DNA of 64,000 bases, taken from Culicoidibacter larvae. GTDB lineage: Bacteria; Bacillota_I; Bacilli_A; Culicoidibacterales; Culicoidibacteraceae. The notes under the pieces were generated by a model. The model was not told where the DNA came from and ran no database searches. It saw nothing but the letters and a program-made list of their open reading frames with translations. The DNA is taken from the NCBI RefSeq assembly GCF_005771635.1, contig NZ_VBWP01000010.1, forward strand, positions 38,962-102,961, written 5' to 3'. This document shows, piece by piece, positions 40,902 to 49,709 of the stretch. The translations under genes and the position numbers were made by a program. The first letter of the stretch is position 1. Each line of letters starts with the position of its first letter.

Positions 40902-42434
40902 ATGGATACTGAACAAATTTTCCAACTGATTACAGAGTTTAACAATGATGAACTCGAAGGTGTGCTTGATGGCACGTTAGACTATACGGTGAGAGATAGT
41001 CATGGTGATACTTTTTTACATTGTGCAGCGCGGGTTGATAATGTCAATGCTTTGCAGTTGTTGTTAACAAAAGGAAAGTCGATGATTGACGAAGTTGACA
41101 GTGGCGGGGCTTCAGTTTTGATGACTGCTTGTGCCTGGGGTTCGCTCGGGGTTGTTGATTTGCTATTAACTAAGTATGCGTTTGCCTTTGATATGAATGA
41201 GGGTATGCAGGCGGATAAAACAATGCCATATACTTATTTAGGACGCGCGCGCAGAGATGGTGCTGATGATGAGTGGTATGGTTTCAAACTAGAGTTATTA
41301 TTCCAGATGATTGCCTTAGGTGCCCATTCTGATTCATTTATGATGGAGCGGGAAATCATTGAGTGGCAACAAGCTGATGGTAAGTATTATGATAAGATTG
41401 TTGTCGCTAAGCAAGCCTATAATGAGGCGGCAGTGGATTTTGTGGCACGGATTCAGCCGGTTGACGCGCTGAATCGTTTTGCCTTGCGTAATGCGTATTT
41501 TCTTTTGGCTAAGGCGGAGTATGCGCGTGGTGATATGACAGCGGCAATGGAGCATTTGAATGTACTTTTTAGTATTGCTGATTTAGCTGATGATAAACCA
41601 TTGTTTACCGCTGAACAGGAAGAGTTGCGGGTGCAAGTGTATAAGCTTGCAGCGCAACAAAATGAGGAATGGCTGCCTTATTATAAGGAAGTGCTGCAAA
41701 CAATTGTTGATAATAATATTCCGATGGCTGATAGTACTATTTATCAGGATATTGCTGATATCAATGTTGTGGCTAGCGGGCAATATACTTTACCGCAGAA
41801 TAAAGCTGCGGTGCGTGTTGCCGGTGAAAGTTTACTGGATGCTTTCTTGCGGCATAGAAAAGTCATTGAAAATGAGCTGGAGTATACTGTAAGTGAGCCA
41901 GCAACTGCTGAGGAGTTGGCGGCGGCGGCGAGTGAGATTGGCTTTGAACTGCCAAAGGATTTGGTTGATTTCTATACTAAGGTAGGTAATGGTTTTTCTG
42001 ATGGTCGTTTGATATGGTGCCAAGGATTGGATATTTCCCGTGCAACAGGCATCGTTGGTTTTTTTGAAAGTGTGCAAGAGTGGTTTGGCGGCGATGATTT
42101 TGATTTTGTTGAAGAGTCGGAGATTAGTGCTGAAGATGTTGAGTTTGTAAATAGTAATTATAAAGTGTTTGCGACTTATTATGAAAATGAAGATTCGCAT
42201 TATAAATTTTTCTTTGGCAAGAATGGTCGGTTTGGTATAAGTCAATTTTGTCAGGATGGTTTAGAGTTTAATGAACAGCTTTTAGAGCGGGATATGCCAT
42301 TGCTGCAATATGATGATTTAGATGAAATGATGTCAAAGTTTTTGCAAATTCAAGTTAATCGGTATCGTTGCAGACAAAATATGGTGAATGATGCTTATTG
42401 GCGTTTGGCAGATGATTTGGCAAAAGTTGGTTAG
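40902..42434 (+). CDS. Ankyrin-repeat protein with C-terminal SMI1/KNR4 (SUKH) domain
   Basis: A 510-residue cytoplasmic protein without signal peptide. Residues about 15-110 hold two to three ankyrin repeats (D-x-x-G-D-T-F-L-H-C-A-A and D-S-G-G-A-S-V-L-M-T-A-C). A helical middle follows. Residues about 330-430 look like a SUKH domain (A-A-S-E-I-G-F-E-L-P-K-D-L-V-D-F-Y). SUKH domains are common immunity proteins against contact-dependent toxins, and ankyrin fusions occur in poly-immunity loci. No toxin gene is adjacent. A GGGGGG run (40874-40879) lies 22 nt upstream of the ATG, in addition to a nearer GGCGGGA. Confidence 0.8.
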   Translation: MDTEQIFQLITEFNNDELEGVLDGTLDYTVRDSHGDTFLHCAARVDNVNALQLLLTKGKSMIDEVDSGGASVLMTACAWGSLGVVDLLLTKYAFAFDMNEGMQADKTMPYTYLGRARRDGADDEWYGFKLELLFQMIALGAHSDSFMMEREIIEWQQADGKYYDKIVVAKQAYNEAAVDFVARIQPVDALNRFALRNAYFLLAKAEYARGDMTAAMEHLNVLFSIADLADDKPLFTAEQEELRVQVYKLAAQQNEEWLPYYKEVLQTIVDNNIPMADSTIYQDIADINVVASGQYTLPQNKAAVRVAGESLLDAFLRHRKVIENELEYTVSEPATAEELAAAASEIGFELPKDLVDFYTKVGNGFSDGRLIWCQGLDISRATGIVGFFESVQEWFGGDDFDFVEESEISAEDVEFVNSNYKVFATYYENEDSHYKFFFGKNGRFGISQFCQDGLEFNEQLLERDMPLLQYDDLDEMMSKFLQIQVNRYRCRQNMVNDAYWRLADDLAKVG

Positions 42435-42447
42435 AGAATTTTTTTAG

Positions 42448-42478
42448 AAAAGATGGCGCGTTCAGCGCCGTCTTTTCC
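42448..42478 (+). terminator. Intrinsic terminator
   Basis: AAAAGATGGCGC (42448-42459) pairs with GCGCCGTCTTTT (42465-42476), one wobble. Confidence 0.85.
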
Positions 42479-42511
42479 TTGGCCGCAGGTTTCGCAAAAG
42501 GTGTCTTTTCA

Positions 42512-42556
42512 TTGCGCTTGATTGGTGCTTTTAGTATAATAAGACTAATGATTAGT
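42512..42556 (+). promoter_or_regulatory. fabF promoter and palindromic operator candidate
   Basis: TTGCGC (42512-42517), 17-nt spacer, TATAAT (42535-42540). The perfect palindrome ACTAATGATTAGT (42544-42556) sits at the expected transcription start. TTAGT/ACTAA half sites resemble the FapR operator, but spacing differs by one base. Confidence 0.55.
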
Positions 42557-42604
42557 TGCGCAAGGGGAATGTGTGACTGAATTTTATTTTAAAGGAGATT
42601 TGCT

Positions 42605-43840
42605 ATGAGAAGAGTTGTCATTACCGGATTGGGAGTTGTTTCTGCAATCGGAAATTCGGTTGAGGAATTTTGGAATAATATTGAGGCGGGGAAACATGGA
42701 ATCACTGAGATTACTCGTTTTGATACTAGTGAGTTTCCGGTAAAGGTTGCTGCTGAGGTGAAAAACTTCAATCCTGAGCATTCGCTTTCACATCAAGAAT
42801 TGAAACGTACTGATCGTTATACGCAGTATGCTATTGAGGCGGCGTATCAGGCGATGCAGGACACTGGCACTGATTTTAGTGATTTGGATCCGTTTCGAGT
42901 TGGCGTTGTTGTCGGCAGCGGGATTGGTGGTATTGAAACTTTTCAAGATGGCTATGATACTATGGTGAATAAAGGCATTCGCCGGGTTTCGCCATTGTTT
43001 ATTCCAATGTTGATTGCCAATATGGCAAGCGGTATGATTGCAATGAAATATGGTTTTAAAGGAATGAACTTTGCACCGGTTTCAGCATGTGCCAGTTCGG
43101 CGCATGCGTTAGGTGAAGCGTTCCGGGCGATCAAACATGGTTATATTGATGTGGCGCTTGCCGGCGGTTCAGAAGCGGTGGAAACGCCAATTGCTTTAAC
43201 CGGTTTTAATAATATGATGGCAACTACTAAGGTTGATAATCCGGACCGGGCTTCGATTCCTTTTGATGCTGAACGCAGTGGTTTTGTGCTTGGTGAAGGT
43301 AGTGCTGTATTGGTGCTTGAAGAGCTTGAACATGCATTGGCACGCGGGGCAAAGATTTATGCTGAGCTTGCCGGATATGGTGCGACGGCGGATGCTTATC
43401 ATATTACCAGTCCTGATCCAAGCGGTGAGGCGGCAAGTATGGCGATGCAGCTGGCTTATAAAGAAGCCGGAGCAGAGGCGAAGGACGTTGATTATATCAA
43501 TGCTCATGGAACTTCTACACCGATTAATGATAAGTATGAAACCGGAGCAATTAAAGATGCTTTAGGTGAGTATGGTAAAACGGTTGCCGTGAGTTCGACT
43601 AAGTCTATGACTGGTCATTTGCTTGGTGGTGCCGGAGCAACTGAGGCAGTTATTTGTGCCAAGGCGATTGAGCAAGGTGTTTTACCACCGAATGTTGGTT
43701 TGCAAAACCCCGATCCGGAATGCGATCTGAATATTGTGAAAACGGCGGAAAAGGCAGATATAAATGTGGCACTTTCGAACTCATATGGATTTGGCGGACA
43801 GAATGCCAGTCTGTGTTTTAAGGCTTATAAAAATAATTAA
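42605..43840 (+). CDS. fabF: Beta-ketoacyl-ACP synthase II
   Basis: A 411-residue condensing enzyme for fatty-acid elongation. The catalytic Cys is in A-C-A-S-S (about 163), with His in N-A-H-G-T-S-T (about 303) and M-T-G-H-L-L-G-G-A-G (about 340). G-x-S-N-S-Y-G-F-G-G-Q-N closes the fold. It is a stand-alone gene with its own promoter and terminator, away from other fab genes. Confidence 0.96.
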   Translation: MRRVVITGLGVVSAIGNSVEEFWNNIEAGKHGITEITRFDTSEFPVKVAAEVKNFNPEHSLSHQELKRTDRYTQYAIEAAYQAMQDTGTDFSDLDPFRVGVVVGSGIGGIETFQDGYDTMVNKGIRRVSPLFIPMLIANMASGMIAMKYGFKGMNFAPVSACASSAHALGEAFRAIKHGYIDVALAGGSEAVETPIALTGFNNMMATTKVDNPDRASIPFDAERSGFVLGEGSAVLVLEELEHALARGAKIYAELAGYGATADAYHITSPDPSGEAASMAMQLAYKEAGAEAKDVDYINAHGTSTPINDKYETGAIKDALGEYGKTVAVSSTKSMTGHLLGGAGATEAVICAKAIEQGVLPPNVGLQNPDPECDLNIVKTAEKADINVALSNSYGFGGQNASLCFKAYKNN

Positions 43841-43868
43841 AAGACTGAATTTTTCAGTCTTTTTTTGA
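43839..43868 (+). terminator. Intrinsic terminator
   Basis: AAAAGACTGA (43839-43848) pairs with TCAGTCTTTT (43854-43863), then T run. Confidence 0.9.
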
Positions 43869-43943
43869 TGTTTCACAACTGGGTAATATTTGTTGTTTTT
43901 GTGATATTGTGGCGGTTTTTCACGATTGAACACAAGCACTTTT

Positions 43944-43956
43944 TCACATATTGTGA
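43944..43956. promoter_or_regulatory. Perfect dyad upstream of adhE
   Basis: TCACA-TAT-TGTGA. The half sites resemble Rex or Fnr/CRP half sites but in the inverted order of a Rex site. Further TGTGAT and TTCACG half sites occur at 43898-43926. An NADH- or oxygen-responsive regulator of adhE is plausible. Confidence 0.45.
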
Positions 43957-43993
43957 TTTTTTTCCAAAATAGCGTTTTCATGAGGGTTTTTAT

Positions 43994-44022
43994 TTGCATT
44001 GACTTTTTAAACGCGGTATAAT
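43994..44022 (+). promoter_or_regulatory. adhE promoter
   Basis: TTGCAT (43994-43999), 17-nt spacer, TATAAT (44017-44022). Confidence 0.7.
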
Positions 44023-44065
44023 GCACTCGTGAAGATAATCACTAAATAGTTCAGGAGGTATTTTA

Positions 44066-46696
44066 ATGAGTACAAAAAAAGAGGTTCAAGTAGATCCGAA
44101 ACAGCATGTTGATGAACTCGTACAGAAGGGTTTAAAAGCACTTGATGCGTTCTTGGAATTAAATCAAGAACAGGTTGATTATATTGTGAAGAAAGCATCG
44201 GTTGCTGCTCTTGATAAACATGGGGACTTAGCTAAACTTGCCGTTGATGAAACCGGCCGTGGAGTTTTTGAAGATAAGGCAGTAAAAAACTTGTTTGCAT
44301 GTGAACATGTAACCCACAGTATGCGCCATTTAAAAACAGTTGGAATTATCAATGAAGATAAATTACACGGGATTGTGGAAATTGCTGAACCGGTAGGTGT
44401 TGTTTGCGGAATTACGCCAACAACAAACCCGACTTCAACAGCAATCTTCAAAGCGTTGATTTCTTTGAAAACACGTAACCCGATTGTTTTTGCTTTCCAT
44501 CCATCTGCACAAGAGTGTTCAAAAGAAGCAGCACGCATCGTACGCGACGCAGCGATTGCTGCCGGTGCGCCAAAAGATTGTGTGCAATGGGTTGAGTATC
44601 CATCAATGGAAGCGACTAGCGAATTGATGAACCATCCGGGAATTGCTACAATTCTTGCAACCGGTGGGAATGCAATGGTTAAAGCAGCCTATTCATGTGG
44701 TAAACCAGCGCTTGGTGTTGGAGCCGGAAACGTGCCTGCTTATATTGAAAAAACTGCTAAAATTAAACGTGCAGTCAATGATGTTGTTTTATCAAAATCA
44801 TTTGATAACGGTATGATTTGTGCATCAGAGCAAGCAGTAATCATCGATAAAGAAATTTATGATGAAACCGTAGCAGAGTTTAAAAAATACAAAGTGTATT
44901 TTGCCAATGCTGCTGAAAAGAAAAAATTAGAAGAATTTATCTTTGGTGTTGCCGCTAATGATAAAAATTGTGCCGGTGCGAAGCTGAATGCTGCTGTTGT
45001 TGGGAAACCAGCAGCATGGATTGCTGAGCAAGCTGGTTTTAAAGTTCCTGAAGATACAGTAATTATCATGGCTGAATGTAAAGAAGTAGGTCCTAATGAA
45101 CCGTTAACTCGCGAAAAATTATCACCGATATTAGCGATGTTAAAAGCAAAAAATACTGAAGATGGTATTTCACTTGCAGAACAAATGGTTGAATTCCATG
45201 GATTAGGTCACTCGGCAGTTATCCATTCTGCAAACGAAGATATCGTTAAAGAATACGGACTTCGCGTTAAAGCAATCCGTTTAATCTGGAATGCACCTTC
45301 AAGTCAAGGCGGTATCGGAGATATTTATAATGCTTTCTTACCTTCATTGACACTTGGTTGCGGGTCTTATGGCTCAAACTCAGTTTCAAATAACGTGAGT
45401 GCAGTTAACTTATTAAATATTAAGAGAATAGGGAGACGAAACAATAATATGCAATGGTTTAAAGTTCCGCCAAAAATTTATTTCGAACCAAATTCAATTC
45501 AATATTTAGCTGAAATGAAAGATTTACGTAAAGTAATGATCGTTACTGACCGCAGTATGTGGACATTAGGATACGTTAAAAAGATTACTGATGTACTAAA
45601 CTCTCGTCGTGATCATGTTGATATTGAGTTATTTACTGAAGTAGAACCAGATCCAAGTGTAGAAACAGTTTATAAAGGGTTAGACATTATGCGTAACTTT
45701 GAACCAGATGCGATTATTGCCCTTGGCGGTGGCTCACCAATGGATGCTGCCAAAGTTATGTGGTTATTATATGAGAACCCTGATGTAGACTTTAATGACC
45801 TTAAGCAAAAATTTATGGATATTAGAAAGCGAGCTTTCAAATATCCAGAGCTTGGTAAAAAAGCCCAAATGATCAGTATCCCGACTACTTCGGGAACTGG
45901 TGCGGAAGTAACACCGTTTGCGGTTATTACTGATACTAAAGCAAATAAAAAATACCCATTAGCTGACTATGCCTTAACCCCAACAGTAGCAATTGTTGAC
46001 CCGGTATTAGCAATGACTATGCCACCGCACGTTGCCGCTGATACAGGTATGGACGTATTAACTCATGCAACTGAAGCATTTGTTTCGGTATTGGCAAATG
46101 ATTATACTGATGGTTTGGCATTACAAGCGATTAAATTAGTATTTAAATACTTGAAGCGTTCAGTAGATAATGGTGCTGAAGATCCAGAAGCACGTGAAAA
46201 AATCCATAATGCAGCAACTATTGCCGGTATGGCATTCGGGAACTCGTTCTTGGGTATTTCTCACTCAATGGCTCATAAAATCGGTGGTATGTTCCATACA
46301 CCGCATGGTCGTACAAATGCTATCCTTTTACCATACGTTATTGAGTACAACGGAACTCGTCCGAACAAATTAGCGATTTGGCCAAAATACGAATACTACA
46401 ATGCCGATGAGCGCTACCAAGAAATTGCTCATGCATTAGGTTTAAAAGCCTCAACTCCGGAAGAAGGCGTTGCCTCATTCCGTCGTGCAGTTATTGATTT
46501 AGCAAAATCAGTTGGTATCGAAATGAGTCTGAAAGCTCAAGGCGTTAACGAAAAAGAATTCATGGCAGCATTACCGACATTGGCAATGAATGCTTATGAA
46601 GATCAATGTTCACCAGCCAACCCACGTCTGCCAATGGTTGCAGATATGGAAGAGATTATGCGTAAGGCGTTTTCTGGTGAAGGCTTAGACAAATAA
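44066..46696 (+). CDS. adhE: Bifunctional acetaldehyde-CoA / alcohol dehydrogenase
   Basis: An 876-residue fusion that reduces acetyl-CoA to ethanol in two NADH steps. The N-terminal aldehyde dehydrogenase has G-V-V-C-G-I-T-P-T-T-N-P-T and catalytic Cys in N-G-M-I-C-A-S-E. The C-terminal iron-dependent alcohol dehydrogenase (from about 455) has A-L-G-G-G-S-P-M-D-A-A-K, P-T-T-S-G-T-G-A-E-V and metal-binding H in H-S-M-A-H-K-I-G-G and H-T-P-H-G. Full length. AGGAGGT precedes the ATG. With D-lactate dehydrogenase it points to mixed fermentation. Confidence 0.97.
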   Translation: MSTKKEVQVDPKQHVDELVQKGLKALDAFLELNQEQVDYIVKKASVAALDKHGDLAKLAVDETGRGVFEDKAVKNLFACEHVTHSMRHLKTVGIINEDKLHGIVEIAEPVGVVCGITPTTNPTSTAIFKALISLKTRNPIVFAFHPSAQECSKEAARIVRDAAIAAGAPKDCVQWVEYPSMEATSELMNHPGIATILATGGNAMVKAAYSCGKPALGVGAGNVPAYIEKTAKIKRAVNDVVLSKSFDNGMICASEQAVIIDKEIYDETVAEFKKYKVYFANAAEKKKLEEFIFGVAANDKNCAGAKLNAAVVGKPAAWIAEQAGFKVPEDTVIIMAECKEVGPNEPLTREKLSPILAMLKAKNTEDGISLAEQMVEFHGLGHSAVIHSANEDIVKEYGLRVKAIRLIWNAPSSQGGIGDIYNAFLPSLTLGCGSYGSNSVSNNVSAVNLLNIKRIGRRNNNMQWFKVPPKIYFEPNSIQYLAEMKDLRKVMIVTDRSMWTLGYVKKITDVLNSRRDHVDIELFTEVEPDPSVETVYKGLDIMRNFEPDAIIALGGGSPMDAAKVMWLLYENPDVDFNDLKQKFMDIRKRAFKYPELGKKAQMISIPTTSGTGAEVTPFAVITDTKANKKYPLADYALTPTVAIVDPVLAMTMPPHVAADTGMDVLTHATEAFVSVLANDYTDGLALQAIKLVFKYLKRSVDNGAEDPEAREKIHNAATIAGMAFGNSFLGISHSMAHKIGGMFHTPHGRTNAILLPYVIEYNGTRPNKLAIWPKYEYYNADERYQEIAHALGLKASTPEEGVASFRRAVIDLAKSVGIEMSLKAQGVNEKEFMAALPTLAMNAYEDQCSPANPRLPMVADMEEIMRKAFSGEGLDK

Positions 46697-46705
46697 AAAA
46701 ATTTT

Positions 46706-46736
46706 AAAAGAGCCGCAGTTGCTGCGGCTCTTTTAT
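46706..46736 (+). terminator. Intrinsic terminator
   Basis: AAAAGAGCCGCAG (46706-46718) pairs with CTGCGGCTCTTTT (46722-46734). Confidence 0.92.
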
Positions 46737-46828
46737 TTCTTTCTCCCAAAGAAAGTGTTAGAATGATAATAGTGAGGTGGAAGCATGATAGTCTAACTTT
46801 TTTCGAAAAAAATAAAGGAGAGCTTTAT

Positions 46829-47809
46829 ATGAAAGAAATAATGCAATTGATTCCTGAGGATTTTAGCGGGGTTATTCATGTTGCCAATAACAATGCTGTT
46901 ATTTTTAATCAGGCTTATGGATATGCTGATATTGCTAATCAGAGAAAAAATAATCTTGAGACTCGTTTTGGCAGTGCCTCGGCCGGCAAGGTTTTTGTAG
47001 CAACAGCTATTTTGATGTTAATTACTGATGGGCGATTAAACTTTACTGATACGATTGGTGAGCGCTTGCCGATTGACTGGCAGCAAATTAATCCTAAGAT
47101 AACTGTTGAGCAACTTTTAACTCACACATCCGGTATTCCTGATTATTTTGACGAAGATGAGTTAGATGATTATGCGGAACTATTTATTGATTTTCCCAAT
47201 TATCGCCTAAGAAAAAATGCTGACCTTGTACCATTGTTTATCGAAAAGCCTATGAAGAGTGAAAGTGGGACAATATTCAACTACTCAAATAGCGGTTATG
47301 TTGTATTGGCGGCAATCATTGAGCAAGTAACCGGCATGGCGTTTGATCAATATTTACAACAAACTATTTTTGAACCGTACGACATGACGCAAACAGGTTA
47401 TTATCAATTAGATAGATTACCGGCAAATTGTGCCCAAGGATATATTTGGGATGAGCAGCATGATGAATATTATACTAATATTTACAGTATTGATGCCAAA
47501 GGCAGTGGTGCCGGCGGCGCATTCACGACCGGCGGCGATGCGCATAAATTTTGGCAAGGATTGCTGAATGATCAACGGATTGATGATGCAATCCGGAGCA
47601 AACTGCTTCAGCCGTTAGTTGATGAATGTTACAGTTACGGACTTTGGTTTTTAGAACCAACCCGACCATATTTTATCGGTTTTGATCCCGGTACTCGATT
47701 TATTAGCTCGTATAATCTGATGACTAAGCACAATATAACCATTATTAGTAATAAAGAATTTCCAATTGGCACGTTACATAAAGCAATTAAAGCGTACTTG
47801 GATAAGTAA
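46829..47809 (+). CDS. Serine hydrolase, class C beta-lactamase family
   Basis: A 326-residue protein of the AmpC/PBP4* fold. The S-x-x-K motif is S-A-G-K (about 57) and Y-x-N is Y-S-N. L-L-T-H-T-S-G-I-P-D-Y, typical of the family, lies in between. No signal peptide is seen, so it is probably cytoplasmic, unlike true beta-lactamases; esterase or D-aminopeptidase roles are known in the family. ATG 46829 follows AAAGGAG. DUF2316 follows 20 nt later, likely in the same operon. Confidence 0.88.
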   Translation: MKEIMQLIPEDFSGVIHVANNNAVIFNQAYGYADIANQRKNNLETRFGSASAGKVFVATAILMLITDGRLNFTDTIGERLPIDWQQINPKITVEQLLTHTSGIPDYFDEDELDDYAELFIDFPNYRLRKNADLVPLFIEKPMKSESGTIFNYSNSGYVVLAAIIEQVTGMAFDQYLQQTIFEPYDMTQTGYYQLDRLPANCAQGYIWDEQHDEYYTNIYSIDAKGSGAGGAFTTGGDAHKFWQGLLNDQRIDDAIRSKLLQPLVDECYSYGLWFLEPTRPYFIGFDPGTRFISSYNLMTKHNITIISNKEFPIGTLHKAIKAYLDK

Positions 47810-47829
47810 AATATGGAAGGTGATAACGG

Positions 47830-48096
47830 ATGAGTTTGAATGCCAATCAACTATTAGAAACCAGTCGTGAGCTGCAAATCAATTTAGAAATTTCCGGACT
47901 AAGCCTGGCAGAACTTGAGGCAGTTTTAGGAATTAAGCAGACTGAATTGGAAGCAATTATCGAAATGACTGATATTGTCAGTCCTACTAATGTTTGGCGG
48001 GTGCGCGATTACCTTGAAAAAGTAATTTTGGAACAAGGCAAGCAGCCCCACCCATATTCCGCGCTAAAACAGAATATTTATTTTCCTTATGATTGA
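47830..48096 (+). CDS. DUF2316 family small protein
   Basis: An 88-residue helical protein with a helix-turn-helix-like middle (L-S-L-A-E-L-E-A-V-L-G-I). The opening M-S-L-N-A-N-Q and the end H-P-Y-S-A-L-K-Q-N match my recollection of DUF2316. No function is established; it may be a small DNA-binding regulator. Co-transcribed with the serine hydrolase. Confidence 0.8.
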   Translation: MSLNANQLLETSRELQINLEISGLSLAELEAVLGIKQTELEAIIEMTDIVSPTNVWRVRDYLEKVILEQGKQPHPYSALKQNIYFPYD

Positions 48097-48107
48097 TAGG
48101 AAGGGTG

Positions 48108-48147
48108 AAAAACAGGAGCTCCAAGACGGAGAGCTCCTGTTTTTTTA
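48108..48147 (+). terminator. Intrinsic terminator
   Basis: AAAAACAGGAGCTC (48108-48121) pairs with GAGCTCCTGTTTTT (48131-48144). Confidence 0.92.
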
Positions 48148-48160
48148 AATTTTCCCTAAT

Positions 48161-48215
48161 ATACAGTTGACATATACAGTTTGACGATATATAATACAAC
48201 TATACAGTTTAACTA
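48161..48215 (+). promoter_or_regulatory. Consensus promoter with PadR operator repeats
   Basis: TTGACA (48167-48172), 17-nt spacer and TATAAT (48190-48195), a perfect consensus. ATACAGTT occurs at 48161, 48174 and 48202, and AGTT-T-AACT forms a small dyad at the third. The promoter would be strong unless repressed, which suits PadR autorepression. Confidence 0.75.
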
Positions 48216-48234
48216 TATAAAGGAGTGTTGGCTG

Positions 48235-48543
48235 GTGAATATTAATAAAATTTTGCCGTTAACGGAAACGACGTTTTATATTATGTTGTCATTGTTAGAA
48301 CCGTTGCACGGATATGCGATTATGCAGCGAGTTGAGGAATTGAGTGATGGCCGGGTACGGATTGCGGCCGGAACCTTGTATGGTGCTACCGAGAATTTGC
48401 TGAAGCAGAAGTTAATTGTTGAGGTACCGGGTGAAGATAAGCGGCGCCGGGTGTATGTTCTAACTGCGGCCGGTAAAGATGTAGTGCGCTTGGAAACTGA
48501 ACGTATTAAGCATTTGCTGAGTGTTGCTGATAGTTTGTTATAG
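48235..48543 (+). CDS. PadR-family transcriptional repressor
   Basis: A 102-residue winged helix: T-E-T-T-F-Y-I-M-L-S-L-L, H-G-Y-A-I-M-Q-R-V and G-T-L-Y-G-A-T-E-N-L-L, the PadR signature, then R-R-R-V-Y-V-L-T-A-A-G. It lacks the long C-terminal dimer helix of some members. The GTG start at 48235 suits the AAGGAG site. Usually it represses the membrane protein encoded next to it, here DUF2812. Confidence 0.92.
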   Translation: MNINKILPLTETTFYIMLSLLEPLHGYAIMQRVEELSDGRVRIAAGTLYGATENLLKQKLIVEVPGEDKRRRVYVLTAAGKDVVRLETERIKHLLSVADSLL

Positions 48544-48554
48544 GAGGTCAAGTG

Positions 48555-49151
48555 ATGAAGAAATTCAGAATATTTGTTGATATGAAAAAAGAAGAACAGT
48601 ATTTGAATCAGATGGCAGCGCAGGGCTGGGGGATGGTTAAATACAATATGTTTAGTGTATATACCTTTGAAAAGATTACCCCAGAAACAAGAAACTATCG
48701 TATTGATTATCATGAGTTTAATAAGCGTGCTGACTATTATGCTTATCTGACTTTGTTTGAAGATAGTGGCTGGAAGCATGCAGGCGGAAGTCGGTACAGT
48801 GGTATGCAGTTCTTCCTGCCGGCAAATGAACAAAATCAAGAGCTGGATATTTTTTCAGATGCTGAATCAAGCAAGGAAAGATATAAACGCTTGTATGAGC
48901 AAGCATCGCTCTGGGGCTTGCTAATGATTATTTATTTTGTACTCTTTCAGACAGGCGTATTGGGAAGTATAAATTCATGGTACTTGACTCCAGATTTATG
49001 GAGTAGTTATAGTGGTATGCAACTAGTAGGTATAGTTATTATACAAACATTTTTTGCAGCGTTACGAGTGCTACCATTTGTAGTTTTCTTCGGCTGTGCA
49101 ATTTATAACCTTGTAGTTGCTCATAAGGTAAAGAAATTAATGAATGAATAG
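48555..49151 (+). CDS. DUF2812 membrane protein
   Basis: A 198-residue protein. The cytoplasmic N-terminal DUF2812 domain has E-E-Q-Y-L-N-Q-M-A-A-Q-G-W and Y-R-I-D-Y-H. Two membrane helices follow (about 112-135 and 158-185). DUF2812 proteins are regularly paired with PadR repressors, often in drug- or membrane-stress loci. ATG 48555 sits 6 nt after AGGAGGT. Confidence 0.88.
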   Translation: MKKFRIFVDMKKEEQYLNQMAAQGWGMVKYNMFSVYTFEKITPETRNYRIDYHEFNKRADYYAYLTLFEDSGWKHAGGSRYSGMQFFLPANEQNQELDIFSDAESSKERYKRLYEQASLWGLLMIIYFVLFQTGVLGSINSWYLTPDLWSSYSGMQLVGIVIIQTFFAALRVLPFVVFFGCAIYNLVVAHKVKKLMNE

Positions 49152-49153
49152 TA

Positions 49154-49186
49154 AAAAAACATCGACTTTCGTCGATGCTTTTTTTA
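49154..49186. terminator. Bidirectional terminator
   Basis: CATCGAC (49160-49166) pairs with GTCGATG (49171-49177), flanked by A and T runs, between convergent genes. Confidence 0.85.
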
Positions 49187-49699
49187 TTTTTTATCAAGAA
49201 TATAAAGTGGATGTTGTAAGCCGGTTGGCGGATAGAGTTCGCTGCCAATCGCGGTGAAACCGAGTTTGTTCAGCAGCTTCGCCGATGAGGCGTTATCGGG
49301 GTGGTGGCCGGCATAAAGCGCAATAGCATTGAGATTGGTGAAGGCGTAGTCAATAACGGCAAGTGCCGCTTCTTGGGCGAGGCCTTGGCCCCAAAATTGT
49401 GGCAGCAGGTGGAACCCGAGTTCGTAGCAATCGGGTTTGTTGCCATAAGGGCGCAGGCCACAGCAGCCAACGAAGTTGTTATTAGTGCGGCTGAAGAGGG
49501 GCCAGTATTGTACTTGGAATTGCTGTTGGTTGCTGATTTCGGCTTGTAAGCGTTGTTGTATTGCCGCTGTGTTCATGCCGCCATTACTGATGTAGTGGGT
49601 TACTTGGGGATCAGCCCACAGTTTAAGGGCTGATTCCCAGTCGCTTTTTTGCCAAAATGAAAAGTTGAGGCGTGGGCTGGTTAGGAAATAGGTGCGCAT
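49184..49699 (-). CDS. RimJ/RimL-type GNAT acetyltransferase
   Basis: A 171-residue acetyltransferase: T-S-P-R-L-N-F at the start, F-V-G-C-C-G-L-R-P, G-F-H-L-L-P-Q-F-W-G-Q-G-L-A-Q-E-A for acetyl-CoA, and N-A-S-S-A-K-L-L-N-K-L-G-F. ATG 49699 is preceded by AGGAGGT on the minus strand; the frame extends upstream into the transporter but those starts lack ribosome sites. It follows the NRAMP gene by 10 nt and is likely co-transcribed. Confidence 0.9.
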   Translation of the reverse strand: MRTYFLTSPRLNFSFWQKSDWESALKLWADPQVTHYISNGGMNTAAIQQRLQAEISNQQQFQVQYWPLFSRTNNNFVGCCGLRPYGNKPDCYELGFHLLPQFWGQGLAQEAALAVIDYAFTNLNAIALYAGHHPDNASSAKLLNKLGFTAIGSELYPPTGLQHPLYILDKK

Positions 49700-49709
49700 A
49701 TGTGACCTC

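Noticed and set aside
43880..43960. A full Rex operator before adhE
   Set aside because: The clear dyad has the half sites in inverted order relative to the Rex consensus, and no complete TTGTGA-N-TCACAA is seen. Kept only as an unnamed dyad.
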